Position numbers and translations under genes: made by a program. The notes under the pieces were generated by a model. It made no database searches, had not been told where the DNA came from, and saw only the letters and a list, made by a program, of their open reading frames with translations. 64,000 bases of DNA, from positions 186,001-250,000 of the forward strand of contig NZ_BLIN01000005.1 of the NCBI RefSeq assembly GCF_009811555.1. The letters run 5' to 3'. How positions within the stretch are numbered: position 1 is the stretch's first letter; each line of letters starts with the position of its first letter. Below, in pieces: positions 33,769 to 42,138 of this stretch. The stretch comes from Streptomyces caniferus. GTDB taxonomy: Bacteria > Actinomycetota > Actinomycetes > Streptomycetales > Streptomycetaceae.

Positions 33769-34107
33769 CTACGCCGTCTCATGGGCGTGCGTGCCATTGA
33801 TCTTCTCTATCGCTTGGCGGGCCTGTTCCTGAGGGGATCGGGACGGCAGGGGCGAGACTGTCGTGGACGCCACGGCGGGCTGCGCCCGCTCCTGGGTCAC
33901 CGTCTTGGCATGGGTGGCGGGCGGGCGAATGCGCAGACGCTGGCTGGCGGCCTCGTCCAGGGACACCGGGCGCTTCCAACGGGCAGCCAGCCGGGCGGCG
34001 TCCTGACCGAGCGCGGCAACGTCCTCCCACTGCAGACGAACCACCAGCGATACTTCGGCGTCTCCGTCCGGCGTGGCCTGGAGCTGCGGGATACCAGGGT
34101 CAGTCAT
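33769..34107 (-). CDS. small hypothetical protein (112 aa)
   Basis: I do not recognise this 112-residue acidic-then-basic protein. It opens MTDPGIPQLQATPDGDAEV, has a conserved-looking core VSLVVRLQWEDVAALGQDAARLAARW (residues about 20-45, read in part), then a Gln/Ser/Thr-rich C-terminal tail. There is no signal peptide or membrane helix. The ATG at 34107 follows a strong GAGGAGGG, and a terminator lies after the stop, so it is very likely a real monocistronic gene. It lies between cydAB and a PucR regulator on the opposite strand; no role can be proposed. Confidence 0.75.
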   Translation of the reverse strand: MTDPGIPQLQATPDGDAEVSLVVRLQWEDVAALGQDAARLAARWKRPVSLDEAASQRLRIRPPATHAKTVTQERAQPAVASTTVSPLPSRSPQEQARQAIEKINGTHAHETA

Positions 34108-34573
34108 GGTGCCCTCCTCACATCGTGGACCGGTGCCCCACGGGGCACGGATATGGAGAGATACGGAGCGGCGCTCGCCACCGTTCAATTCCCGCCACGG
34201 GTAGATGATTTCCGCGGGATCCGCCGGACGCCCGCGAACTCCTCCGGACCTCCGCGGGCCGTCGAGGCCGTGCCGCGCCGGGCGAGGCCTCGCCTGCAGG
34301 CCGGCTCGCGCACGAGGGCGATGTCCTGTCGTACCGCCGAGAGGCCGTCCCCGCACGCTGCCGACGGCATCGGCCGGATCGCACTCACCGTCACCGGTCC
34401 ATGACGTCTGGTTTCCGTTCGGAATCCGCAGGCGCAGGAGGGGGTGGGACCGGTTGTGGCACCGCTTCCGGGGCGGGTGCGGCCGTACGCAGGGCCGTCG
34501 GCGGAGGCTGCGTGCGGAGGTGCGCATTCCGTAGTGCACGATGGTGGGCGGAACGGTGAGCGGGTGATGCCCA
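34108..34573. other. 466-base divergent gap, small protein / PucR gene
   Basis: Holds a short palindrome at 34133-34148 (GTGCCCC-AC-GGGGCAC) just upstream of the small gene, which could be a hairpin in its leader or an operator. No convincing -10/-35 pair was seen and open frames here look like chance. Confidence 0.45.
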
Positions 34574-36196
34574 GTGATGAGTCTGCAACGGCTTCTCGGC
34601 TCCGTCGGGCCGGCCGTGCTGTCGGGGGTGTGCGCCCCCGGAGGCACCGCGGTCCCGGTGGGCGATGTGGTGATCGCCGAGCCCGACGGCGGTGTCGATC
34701 TGCGGCCGGGCGACCTCGTCCTCGGAGTGAACCTCACGGATCGTGCACAGGCCCTGCGGCTGCTGGCGTCGTGCGCCGAGCGGTCGGCGGGCGCTCTGCT
34801 GCTCAAGGCCCCGGCGGCGGTCGACGAGACCGTGGTCACCGCCGCGAGCGCCGCGGGACTGCCGTTGGTGCAGGTCGAACAGCAGGCGGGCTGGGCGCAG
34901 GTGGTGTCGCTGCTGCGGGCGGTGCTCGACAGCGAGGGCCACGCGGACTCCGGCACACAGGCGGTCGGCACCGAGGCGGGTGACCTCTTCGGGCTGGCCG
35001 ACGCGATCGCCGCCGTGATCGACGCACCGGTCACCATCGAGGACCGCAGCTCACGTGTCCTTGCCTACTCCGCCCGGCAGGAACGCGGCGACGAGGCGCG
35101 CGTCGCCACGATCATGGGACGGCATGTCCCCGACGACGTGAACGCCCACTTCCGTCGGCACGGGGTCTTTCACAAAATCGCCCAGGACACCGGACCCATC
35201 TATGTGCCCGCTGTGGTGGCAGGGACCAAGCCCCGGCTGGTGGTGCCGGTGCACGCCGGCGGGGATGTGCTCGGCTCGATCTGGGCGATCGTGCCGGGAC
35301 CGGTCCCCGCCGAACGGGCCGAGGCCTTCGCCGACACCGCGGCGGTGGCCGCGCTGCATCTGCTGCGCCGACGGGCCGGCGCGGATGTGGAGCGGCTGGT
35401 CCTGACCGACATGGTCGCCACGGTGCTGCACGGCCAGGAGGGGGCGGCGGACGCGGCGCGGCGCCTGGGACTCACGGCCGGCCCCTGGCGGGTGATCGCC
35501 GTGGGGGTGCGCTGCGAGGACGACGGCGAGGCGGAACGGCAGCGGCTGACCGTATGGGAGCGGATGTCCCGGTTCCGCGGGTCCCGCCTCCGCTCCCCCG
35601 CGGCGGTCGTCGGCGGGGTGGTGTACGGGATCGTGCCCGCGGAGACGGTCACCGGGACCACCGACGGTGGGGCCGCCTGGCTGGAGACGCTCCGCGGGAC
35701 CACCGGGCAGCCCGCTCCGCTGGTCGCGGTCGGCGGGCTCGCGGCGTCGGTCCCCGGGCTCGCCCGCTCGCGCGAGCAGGCCGACGACACCCTCGACCTG
35801 CTCCGGAGGGGCCTGATCGCACGCGACCGGGCCGTGCACGACGAGGTGTGGGCCACGGTCGTGCTCCGCCATGTCGCCCGCTCCGCCGCGGCGACACGCA
35901 TCGCCGGTGTCGGGCCGCTGCAGCAGCTGGCGGACCACGACCGTGCGTACGGCACGAGCTGTGTGCCGACGCTCCATGCCTGGCTGCGGGAGATGGGCGA
36001 CCCACGGGCCGCCGCGGCCCGGCTGCACATCCACCCCAACACCCTGCGGCACCGGATGCGCCGCCTCCAGGACGTCGTGGCGCTGCCGCTGGACGATCCC
36101 GAGATCCGTACGGCGCTGCTGCTCCAGCTCACCGCCCGCCAATACGGCATGGAGGGCAGCGGGCCGGAGTCGGACACCGGGACCCGGTCGGGCTGA
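34574..36196 (+). CDS. PucR family transcriptional regulator
   Basis: This 540-residue regulator has an N-terminal PucR domain (residues about 5-110, SLQRLLGSVGPAVLSGV to VVSLLRAVL), a GAF-like central part (about 130-270, DAPVTIEDRSSRVLAYS), a degenerate GGDEF-like CdaR segment, and the C-terminal PucR helix-turn-helix VPTLHAWLREMGDPRAAAARLHIHPNTLRHRM (in part, residues about 455-490). GTG 34574 and ATG 34577 are adjacent possible starts. It lies 212 bases upstream of the alanine racemase on the same strand and is the obvious candidate regulator of the racemase-permease pair. Confidence 0.92.
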   Translation: MMSLQRLLGSVGPAVLSGVCAPGGTAVPVGDVVIAEPDGGVDLRPGDLVLGVNLTDRAQALRLLASCAERSAGALLLKAPAAVDETVVTAASAAGLPLVQVEQQAGWAQVVSLLRAVLDSEGHADSGTQAVGTEAGDLFGLADAIAAVIDAPVTIEDRSSRVLAYSARQERGDEARVATIMGRHVPDDVNAHFRRHGVFHKIAQDTGPIYVPAVVAGTKPRLVVPVHAGGDVLGSIWAIVPGPVPAERAEAFADTAAVAALHLLRRRAGADVERLVLTDMVATVLHGQEGAADAARRLGLTAGPWRVIAVGVRCEDDGEAERQRLTVWERMSRFRGSRLRSPAAVVGGVVYGIVPAETVTGTTDGGAAWLETLRGTTGQPAPLVAVGGLAASVPGLARSREQADDTLDLLRRGLIARDRAVHDEVWATVVLRHVARSAAATRIAGVGPLQQLADHDRAYGTSCVPTLHAWLREMGDPRAAAARLHIHPNTLRHRMRRLQDVVALPLDDPEIRTALLLQLTARQYGMEGSGPESDTGTRSG

Positions 36197-36250
36197 GGTC
36201 CGTTCGGGCTGCTCCCGACCCGTCCGGCTCCCGCCGTCCCACCGCCAGGT

Positions 36251-36282
36251 CCCGTTGTTCCGCCGCCCCTCCCCGTTGTTCC
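36251..36282. promoter_or_regulatory. two direct repeats, 21-base period, upstream of alanine racemase
   Basis: CCCGTTGTTCC occurs at 36251-36261 and again at 36272-36282, exactly two helical turns apart, in the gap between pucR and the racemase gene. This is the arrangement of tandem activator half-sites, so a PucR binding region is possible. Confidence 0.4.
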
Positions 36283-36408
36283 AGGCCCACTCCCGAGCGC
36301 CCCGAGACAGTGCCGATCGAACGATGACGGCCCGTTCCCCCGCCGAAACCATGGCTCCACCGCAGCTCGCGCACCGGGCAGCAACGGATTCCATGGAAGG
36401 ACGGTGGC

Positions 36409-37749
36409 ATGACATTCGGCATTCCCCGCGAGGCCGAGAGCGTCGAGACGGGACACGGAGCGGCGGTGACCGCCGTGGCGGACGTACGGCCGCCGGCCGG
36501 GTCCGGCAGGACGGCCGTGGGGCACACGCCGGCCGCGTCCACTGGGCCGGCCCCGGCCGGCGGATCTGCGCCCGGACGCCACTCCGGGGAGCCGCACCGG
36601 CCCGGAACACCGCACGCCCAGGCCCGTATCGATCTCGCGGCGATCCGCGCCAACGTCGGCCGGCTGTGCGAGGTGGCAGGCTCCGCGGAGGTGATGGCCG
36701 TGGTCAAGGCGGACGGCTACGGGCACGGCATGGTCGAGGCCGCCCGCGCGGCCCTCGCGGGCGGTGCCACCTGGATCGGCGTCGCCGGAATGCGGGAGGC
36801 GTTGGCGCTGCGCGCGGCCGGTGTCCCCGGCCGGCTGCTCGCGTGGCTGCTGACGCCGGGTGACGACTGGAATGCCGCGGTGGCCTCCGGGGTCGAGCTG
36901 TCGGCCGGTGCCGACTGGGCGGTACGGGCGGCGATCCGGGCGGCGCACGCCGTGGGCCGCCCGGCACGGCTGCACCTCGAAGTGGAGACCGGGCTCGGGC
37001 GCGGCGGCGCCTGCCCGGGCGACTGGCCGGGGCTGCTGGACACCGCGGCGCGCGCCGAAGCAGCCGGTTCCGTTCATGTCGTCGGGGTGTGGTCGCACCT
37101 CGCACGGGCCGATGAGCCCGGACACCCCGGCTGCGACCGGCAGGTGGCGCACTTCCGCTCCGCCGTCGCACGCGCCCGGCGGGCCGGGCTCACCCCCGAG
37201 GTCCTTCATCTGTCCAACTCGGCCGCCACACTGACCCTTCCGGAGGCCCGCTTCGACCTCGTACGCCCCGGGCTCGCCGTCTACGGACTGAGCCCGGTGC
37301 CCGACCGGGCCGGGCCCGCTGAGCTGGGGCTGCAGCCGGCGATGTCCCTCACCGCCCGGCTCGCCTCCGTCAAGCGGGTACCCGCCGGGCACGGCGTCTC
37401 CTACGGTCACCGCTATCGCACCGCCCGCGAGACCACGCTCGGCCTGGTCCCCCTCGGCTATGCCGACGGCGTGCCCCGGCATGCGTCACAGGCCGGTCCG
37501 GTCCTCGCCGCCAGCCGGCGGCACACGGTGGCGGGCACCGTGTGCATGGACCAGTTCGTCCTCGACCTCGGCGATGTCCCCGCCGCGCCCGGAGACGAGG
37601 TCGTGCTCTTCGGGCCCGGCGACCGCGGGGAGCCCGGCGCGCAGGACTGGGCCCGCGCCGCCCACACGATCTCGCACGAGATCGTCACCCGCATCGGGGC
37701 CCGTGTGCCGCGCACCTACACCGGCGGCACGGTCTCCGGCGCGCGCTGA
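36409..37749 (+). CDS. alr: alanine racemase (second copy, with N-terminal extension)
   Basis: This 446-residue PLP enzyme interconverts L- and D-alanine. The TIM-barrel part begins at about residue 72 (ARIDLAAIRANVGRL); the PLP lysine is K100 in VVKADGYGHG and the second catalytic base is Y332 in HGVSYGHRY. The usual family length is about 370-390, so residues 1-70 are an additional Pro/Gly/Ala-rich leader with no signal peptide. GGAAGGACGG precedes the ATG at 36409. The gene lies between a PucR regulator and a CycA-like permease, which suggests catabolic use of imported alanine or serine enantiomers rather than the house-keeping supply of D-alanine to the wall. Confidence 0.92.
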   Translation: MTFGIPREAESVETGHGAAVTAVADVRPPAGSGRTAVGHTPAASTGPAPAGGSAPGRHSGEPHRPGTPHAQARIDLAAIRANVGRLCEVAGSAEVMAVVKADGYGHGMVEAARAALAGGATWIGVAGMREALALRAAGVPGRLLAWLLTPGDDWNAAVASGVELSAGADWAVRAAIRAAHAVGRPARLHLEVETGLGRGGACPGDWPGLLDTAARAEAAGSVHVVGVWSHLARADEPGHPGCDRQVAHFRSAVARARRAGLTPEVLHLSNSAATLTLPEARFDLVRPGLAVYGLSPVPDRAGPAELGLQPAMSLTARLASVKRVPAGHGVSYGHRYRTARETTLGLVPLGYADGVPRHASQAGPVLAASRRHTVAGTVCMDQFVLDLGDVPAAPGDEVVLFGPGDRGEPGAQDWARAAHTISHEIVTRIGARVPRTYTGGTVSGAR

Positions 37750-37774
37750 GCCGATACCGACCACGGCCCCGCCA

Positions 37775-37846
37775 CGTTGGACGACCGACACCGCCCGCCC
37801 CGTCGGACACCGACGCCGTCTCCCTCCCCATTGGACGCCCGACACC
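37775..37846. repeat. three imperfect repeats in the promoter region of the amino-acid permease
   Basis: CGTTGGACGACCGACACC (37775-37792), CGTCGGACACCGACGCC (37801-37817) and CATTGGACGCCCGACACC (37829-37846) are copies of one 17-18-base element, spaced 26 and 28 bases. They fill the 139-base gap before the permease gene. They look like operator iterons. Confidence 0.6.
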
Positions 37847-37888
37847 ATCCCGCTCTTGCCCCACCACCCCCGACGAGAGAGCCGCGCC

Positions 37889-39349
37889 ATGACGCACCAG
37901 ACTCCACCGCCCCCGCCACGTCCCACCGGCCCCGACGACCCGGGCTCCGAGCATCTCCACCGGGGTCTGCAGCCCCGTCACATCCAGATGATCGCCATCG
38001 GAGGGACGATCGGCGTCGGGCTGTTCCTCGGGTCCGCCCAAGCGCTCCACGAGGCCGGCCCGGGTCTGCTGATCACCTACGCAGTGGCGGGCGTGGTCGT
38101 CTTCTTCGTGATGCGGGCGCTCGGTGAGCTTCTCGTCCACCGGCCCGTGTCCGGCTCGTTCGCCACCTACGCGGAGGAGTTCATCGGCAAGTGGGCCGGG
38201 TTCGCCACCGGCTGGAGCTACTGGCTGATGTGGGTGGTCACCGGTACCGCGGAGCTGACCGCGGCCGGGATCTACGTCCGTTACTGGTGGCCCGAAGTGC
38301 CCCAGTGGCTGCCCGGTCTCATCGCCCTGGCGATCCTCGGCGTGGCCAATCTCCTGGCGGTCCGGCTGTTCGGTGAGTTCGAGTTCTGGTTCGCCATCAT
38401 CAAGGTGCTCACCATCGTCGTCCTGCTGCTCATGGCCGCCGCCATCCTGATCTTCGGCTTCGGGCCGCTGGGGAAGACCGCCTCGCTCAGCAACATCTGG
38501 ACGCACGGTGGCTTCTTCCCCCACGGCATGGCCGGACCGCTGCTCGCCCTCCAAGTGGTCGTGTTCGCCTTCGTCGGGGTCGAACTGCTCGGTGTGACCG
38601 CCGGGGAGAGCAAGGACCCCGAAAAGACCCTTCCCTCCGCGGTGCGCCGGGTCATCTGGCGGATCGCGCTGTTCTACCTCGGTGCCCTCACCGCGGTCAT
38701 GGCGCTGGTCCCCTGGAACCAACTCGACCCGGACGTCAGCCCGTTCGTGCTGGTCTTCGCCAAGGTCGGGGTGCCCGCGGCGGCCGGCGTGGTGAACATG
38801 GTCGTGCTCACCGCGGCGCTGTCCTCCTGCAACAGCGGGGTGTTCTCCACCGGCCGCATGCTGTTCACCCTGGCCGGGGACCGGCACGCGCCGGCCGCGT
38901 TCGGGAAGGTCAGCCGCCAGGGTGTCCCCGCCGCGGGAATCCTCGCGTCCATGGCCGTCATGCTGCTGGGTGTGGCCGCGAACTACTTCGTCCCCAAGGA
39001 GGCCTTCGCGTACGTGACGAGCGTGGCGACCATCGCCGCCGTCTTCACCTGGGGAATCATCGTCTGCGCCCATCTGCGCTACCGGGCGGCGGTGCGCGCC
39101 GGGCGGCTTCGGCCGGTCGCCTTCCGTATGCCGCTGGCGCCCGCGTCGAACTACTTCGTCCTCGCCTTTCTCGGCCTCGTCCTCGTCCTGCTCGCCTTCG
39201 ACGCCGAGACCAGGATCGCGCTGTACGTGGCTCCGGTGTGGGCGGTGATCCTCGTGGCCGGCTACCGCCTCACCCGTCGTACCCGGGCCGCCGGCCGGCC
39301 GGGCGTACCGCCCGACGAGGAGGTCCCGGAGCCGTCGCGGCTGACCTGA
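37889..39349 (+). CDS. CycA-like amino-acid permease (D-alanine/D-serine/glycine type)
   Basis: This 486-residue APC-superfamily transporter has 12 helices. It starts with the family pattern LHRGLQPRHIQMIAIGGTIGVGLFLGSA (in part, residues about 25-52), and carries GTAELTAAGIYVRYWWP and FVGVELLGVTAGESKDPEKTLPSAV (in part), typical of the CycA/AnsP/GabP group. CycA is proposed because an alanine racemase gene is immediately upstream; D-Ala, D-Ser, glycine or beta-alanine are likely substrates. The ATG at 37889 follows GAGAGAG. Three repeats lie in its promoter region. Confidence 0.9.
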   Translation: MTHQTPPPPPRPTGPDDPGSEHLHRGLQPRHIQMIAIGGTIGVGLFLGSAQALHEAGPGLLITYAVAGVVVFFVMRALGELLVHRPVSGSFATYAEEFIGKWAGFATGWSYWLMWVVTGTAELTAAGIYVRYWWPEVPQWLPGLIALAILGVANLLAVRLFGEFEFWFAIIKVLTIVVLLLMAAAILIFGFGPLGKTASLSNIWTHGGFFPHGMAGPLLALQVVVFAFVGVELLGVTAGESKDPEKTLPSAVRRVIWRIALFYLGALTAVMALVPWNQLDPDVSPFVLVFAKVGVPAAAGVVNMVVLTAALSSCNSGVFSTGRMLFTLAGDRHAPAAFGKVSRQGVPAAGILASMAVMLLGVAANYFVPKEAFAYVTSVATIAAVFTWGIIVCAHLRYRAAVRAGRLRPVAFRMPLAPASNYFVLAFLGLVLVLLAFDAETRIALYVAPVWAVILVAGYRLTRRTRAAGRPGVPPDEEVPEPSRLT

Positions 39350-39490
39350 GCGGGTGGCGGGGCGATCGGTGCCCCTTCTCCGCACCTGCCCTGCCGGTCG
39401 TGGGGGTCCGCAGCAGCACTGTGGACCCCCACGGCATCCGTGCGCCGTGCCCGAGCACCCGGCATCAGTCCCTGCCCCCCGGGCCGTTCC

Positions 39491-39736
39491 TCACGCGGAG
39501 GGCCGCAGGGGCGGGACGACAGGTACTTCAGGGGCGTGGTCGAGGTCGTCGACGGTCAGCCGGAAGCTCTCGGGGTAGGCATCGCGCCGGGTGCGGCGGT
39601 CGGGTTCGCCGGTGCGCCAGCAGTACAGGCACCGCGCGCACTGCAGGACGTCCCAGACACCGGGGACGGGCGAGGCGAAGAGATGCTCCAGGGTGGGGTG
39701 CGCGCAGCGTGGGCAGCACGTGGCGGCGTCGGTCAT
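39491..39736 (-). CDS. vdcD: non-oxidative hydroxyarylic acid decarboxylase subunit D (VdcD)
   Basis: This 81-residue protein is the small third subunit of reversible vanillate/4-hydroxybenzoate-type decarboxylases. It has a zinc-ribbon-like set of cysteines (CCPRCAHP and LQCARCLYCWR) and the conserved end APEVPVVPPLR. FASPVPGVWDVLQC is diagnostic for the family. It follows vdcC on the same strand after 92 bases, completing the B-C-D order of Streptomyces vdcBCD. Its exact job is unproven; it is needed for full activity in known systems. The ATG at 39736 is supported by GGGGACC upstream, a modest ribosome site. Confidence 0.93.
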   Translation of the reverse strand: MTDAATCCPRCAHPTLEHLFASPVPGVWDVLQCARCLYCWRTGEPDRRTRRDAYPESFRLTVDDLDHAPEVPVVPPLRPSA

Positions 39737-39828
39737 GGTGGTGGTCCCCTTCGTGGAGTGGAGTGGGGTGGAGCGGTGAGGTGGGGCGGTCCGGAGCCGT
39801 GGGTGCGAGGCGGGCCGAAGAGGAGTCC

Positions 39829-41253
39829 TCAGCCCCGGGCGGCGAGTTGCTGGAGCTTGGCGAGCCAGTGTTCCGTCTCGGGCAGGTCGCGGACCTGGTT
39901 GCCGTAGTTGCCGCGGCCGTCCGGTGCGACGGGTGTGGTGGCGTCGATGATGAGCTTGTCGACGATGCCGGCGGGCTGTCCCTGTGGCGCCAGTTCGAGG
40001 ACGGGCAGATGAGGCACCTGGACCAGGTCGCCCGCCGGGTTCATCTTGGTGGACAGGGCCCACATCACCTGCGGCAGGTTGAAGGGGTCGACGTCCTCGT
40101 CGACGACGATGACGGTGGCGGCGTAGCCGAGCCCGTGCGGTGTGGTCAGCACCCGCATGCCGACCGCCTTGGCGAAGCCTCCGTAGCGCTTCTTCGTCGA
40201 GACGATGACGATCAGGCCGTGGGTGTACATCGCGTTGACCGCCTGGACCTCGGGGAAGTCCGTCTTCAGCTGCTGGTACAGCGGCACACAGGTGTTGGCG
40301 GCGATGAGGTAGTCGACCTCGGTCCATGGCATGCCGAGGTAGAGGTGCTCGAAGACGGGGTCCGTACGGTAGGAGATCTTGTCGATGCGCAGGACGGGCA
40401 GCCTGCGGCCGCCGGAGTAGTGTCCGGTGAACTCGCCGAAGGGTCCCTCGATTTCGCGCTTGCGGCCCTCGATGACGCCCTCGATGATCACTTCCGATCC
40501 CCACGGCACCGGGAGACCGGTCAGCGGGGCCTTCGCGAGCGGTGCCGGGGCGCCGCGCAGAGCACCGGCCAGTTCGTACTCGTTCTCGTCGTACTTCATC
40601 GGGGTCGAGGCGACGAGGGAGATGACCGGGTCGTTGCCGAGGGCGAGGGCGACCGGCAGGTCCTCGCCGGCCTCCTCGGCGTTGCCCAGATGCTGGGCGA
40701 TGTCGTGCATCGGCACGGGCTGCAGCGCGAGTTTGCGCCGGCCCTTGACCTCGATGCGGTAGATGCCGACGTTCTGCTTGCCGCTGTGGCCGGGGTCGTC
40801 GGGATCCTTCGAGACGACCGCGGCCTTGTCGAGGTAGAAGCCGCCGTCGCCGTCGTTGAGGCGGATCAGCGGCAGCACCTGGAAGATGTCCACGGCGTCG
40901 CCGTCCATGGTGTTCTCGGCCCACGGCGGAGCACTGCGCCACTCGGGCGCGACGGGGAACCGCCCCCAGCGGCGGGTGAACTCCGCCACCTGCTCCTTGA
41001 CGCCGGTCTCCTTCGGCAGGCCCAGCGCCAGGGCGTGATTGGCCCAGGAGCCGTGCACGTTCATGGCGATACGGGCGTCGGTGAAGCCCTGCACGCGGTC
41101 GAAGTACAGGGCCGGCGCCGCGTCGCCCAGACGCGGGGCCGCGTTGGCGGCCGCGGCGATATCGGGCTCGGGCCGCACCTCTTCGGTGATGCGCAGCAGC
41201 TGGCCCTCCTTGTCCAGGGCCGTCAGGAAGCTGCGGAGGTCGTCGTATGCCAT
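39829..41253 (-). CDS. vdcC: non-oxidative hydroxyarylic acid decarboxylase subunit C (UbiD family, VdcC)
   Basis: This 474-residue UbiD-type enzyme removes CO2 from vanillate or 4-hydroxybenzoate using prenylated FMN made by its UbiX-like partner. It opens MAYDDLRSFLTALDKEGQLLRI; the prFMN and catalytic region is seen as NVGIYRIEVKGRRKLALQ and EIEGPFGEFTGHYSGGRR (the Glu-Arg-Glu network). Length and motifs match VdcC. GAGGAGC precedes the ATG at 41253, and the gap to vdcB is 33 bases. Product would be guaiacol or phenol, in the cytosol. Confidence 0.95.
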   Translation of the reverse strand: MAYDDLRSFLTALDKEGQLLRITEEVRPEPDIAAAANAAPRLGDAAPALYFDRVQGFTDARIAMNVHGSWANHALALGLPKETGVKEQVAEFTRRWGRFPVAPEWRSAPPWAENTMDGDAVDIFQVLPLIRLNDGDGGFYLDKAAVVSKDPDDPGHSGKQNVGIYRIEVKGRRKLALQPVPMHDIAQHLGNAEEAGEDLPVALALGNDPVISLVASTPMKYDENEYELAGALRGAPAPLAKAPLTGLPVPWGSEVIIEGVIEGRKREIEGPFGEFTGHYSGGRRLPVLRIDKISYRTDPVFEHLYLGMPWTEVDYLIAANTCVPLYQQLKTDFPEVQAVNAMYTHGLIVIVSTKKRYGGFAKAVGMRVLTTPHGLGYAATVIVVDEDVDPFNLPQVMWALSTKMNPAGDLVQVPHLPVLELAPQGQPAGIVDKLIIDATTPVAPDGRGNYGNQVRDLPETEHWLAKLQQLAARG

Positions 41254-41286
41254 GGGTGCTCCTCGGTGGGGCGGGGGTGTCGGGGG

Positions 41287-41877
41287 TCAGGCGGCGGGCT
41301 TGACCGCGCGGGCGGCGCGCATGCCGTCCCAGCGTTTGGCGGCGGGCGCCGGCAGGCCGAACTGGTCGAGGATCCGCGCGATGAGGTGGTCGACGAGGTC
41401 GTCCACCGACCGCGGGTGGTGGTAGAAGGCGGGCATGGGCGGCACCATCTGCACGCCCTTGCGCGCGAGAGCGAGCATGTTCTCCAGATGGATCTCGCTC
41501 AGCGGGGTCTCACGCGGTACGAGCACGAGCGGGCGGCGCTCCTTGAGCACCACGTCCGCCGCCCGCCCCAGCAGCCCGTCGGCATAACCGGCCCGGATAC
41601 CCGCCAGCGTCTTCATCGAGCACGGTGCGATCACCATGCCGTCCGTACGGAAGGAGCCCGAGGCGAGGGTCGCGCCCTGGTCCTCCGGCCGGTGGGTGAC
41701 CTCGGCGAGCGCGCTCACCTCGGCGACCGAGCGGCCGGTCTCCAGCTCGATCGTGGGCCGCGCCCAGCGGGAGAGGACGAGGTGGGTCTCCACGTCCGGC
41801 AGCTCGGCCAGGGCCTCCAGCAGCCGGACGCCGAACACGGCTCCGGTCGCTCCCGTCATCCCCACGATCAGTCGCAC
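41287..41877 (-). CDS. vdcB: UbiX-like flavin prenyltransferase (VdcB)
   Basis: This 196-residue protein makes prenyl-FMN for VdcC from FMN and dimethylallyl phosphate. Motifs: RLIVGMTGATGAVFGVRLLEAL (in part) at the start, MVIAPCSMKTLAGIRAGYADGLLGRAADVVLKE (in part, residues about 85-115), and ALARKGVQMVPPMPAFYHHP with the conserved prolines and histidines. The GTG at 41877 starts the family-conserved sequence; GGAGC lies upstream. It is first of the vdcBCD operon, which is divergent from an AraC-type gene 261 bases away. Confidence 0.94.
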   Translation of the reverse strand: MRLIVGMTGATGAVFGVRLLEALAELPDVETHLVLSRWARPTIELETGRSVAEVSALAEVTHRPEDQGATLASGSFRTDGMVIAPCSMKTLAGIRAGYADGLLGRAADVVLKERRPLVLVPRETPLSEIHLENMLALARKGVQMVPPMPAFYHHPRSVDDLVDHLIARILDQFGLPAPAAKRWDGMRAARAVKPAA

Positions 41878-42138
41878 AGTGGTCAGCTCCCTCGGTTCGT
41901 CGGACGCGCACGAAGGTCGTGCGGGGCGCCGGTCGAGGCCGGCGCAGGGCAGGTGGCGAGGCCGGTGCACGGCGGGTCGAGAGCGGCGGGGAGCCGGTGG
42001 GAGGACAGGGAACCTTTCGGTCACCGCATCGTCACGCCGGATTTATGTCGCGTCAGCCCGCACGTGGCCTGACCGGCCCCGTCACCTCTCACGCTAGGCG
42101 CGAGCCACCCCTTCGAAGCGGTACGCTGAGGACACGCT

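Noticed and set aside
39238..42072. Long plus-strand open frame opposite vdcBCD
   Set aside because: VdcB, VdcC and VdcD are unmistakable on the minus strand.
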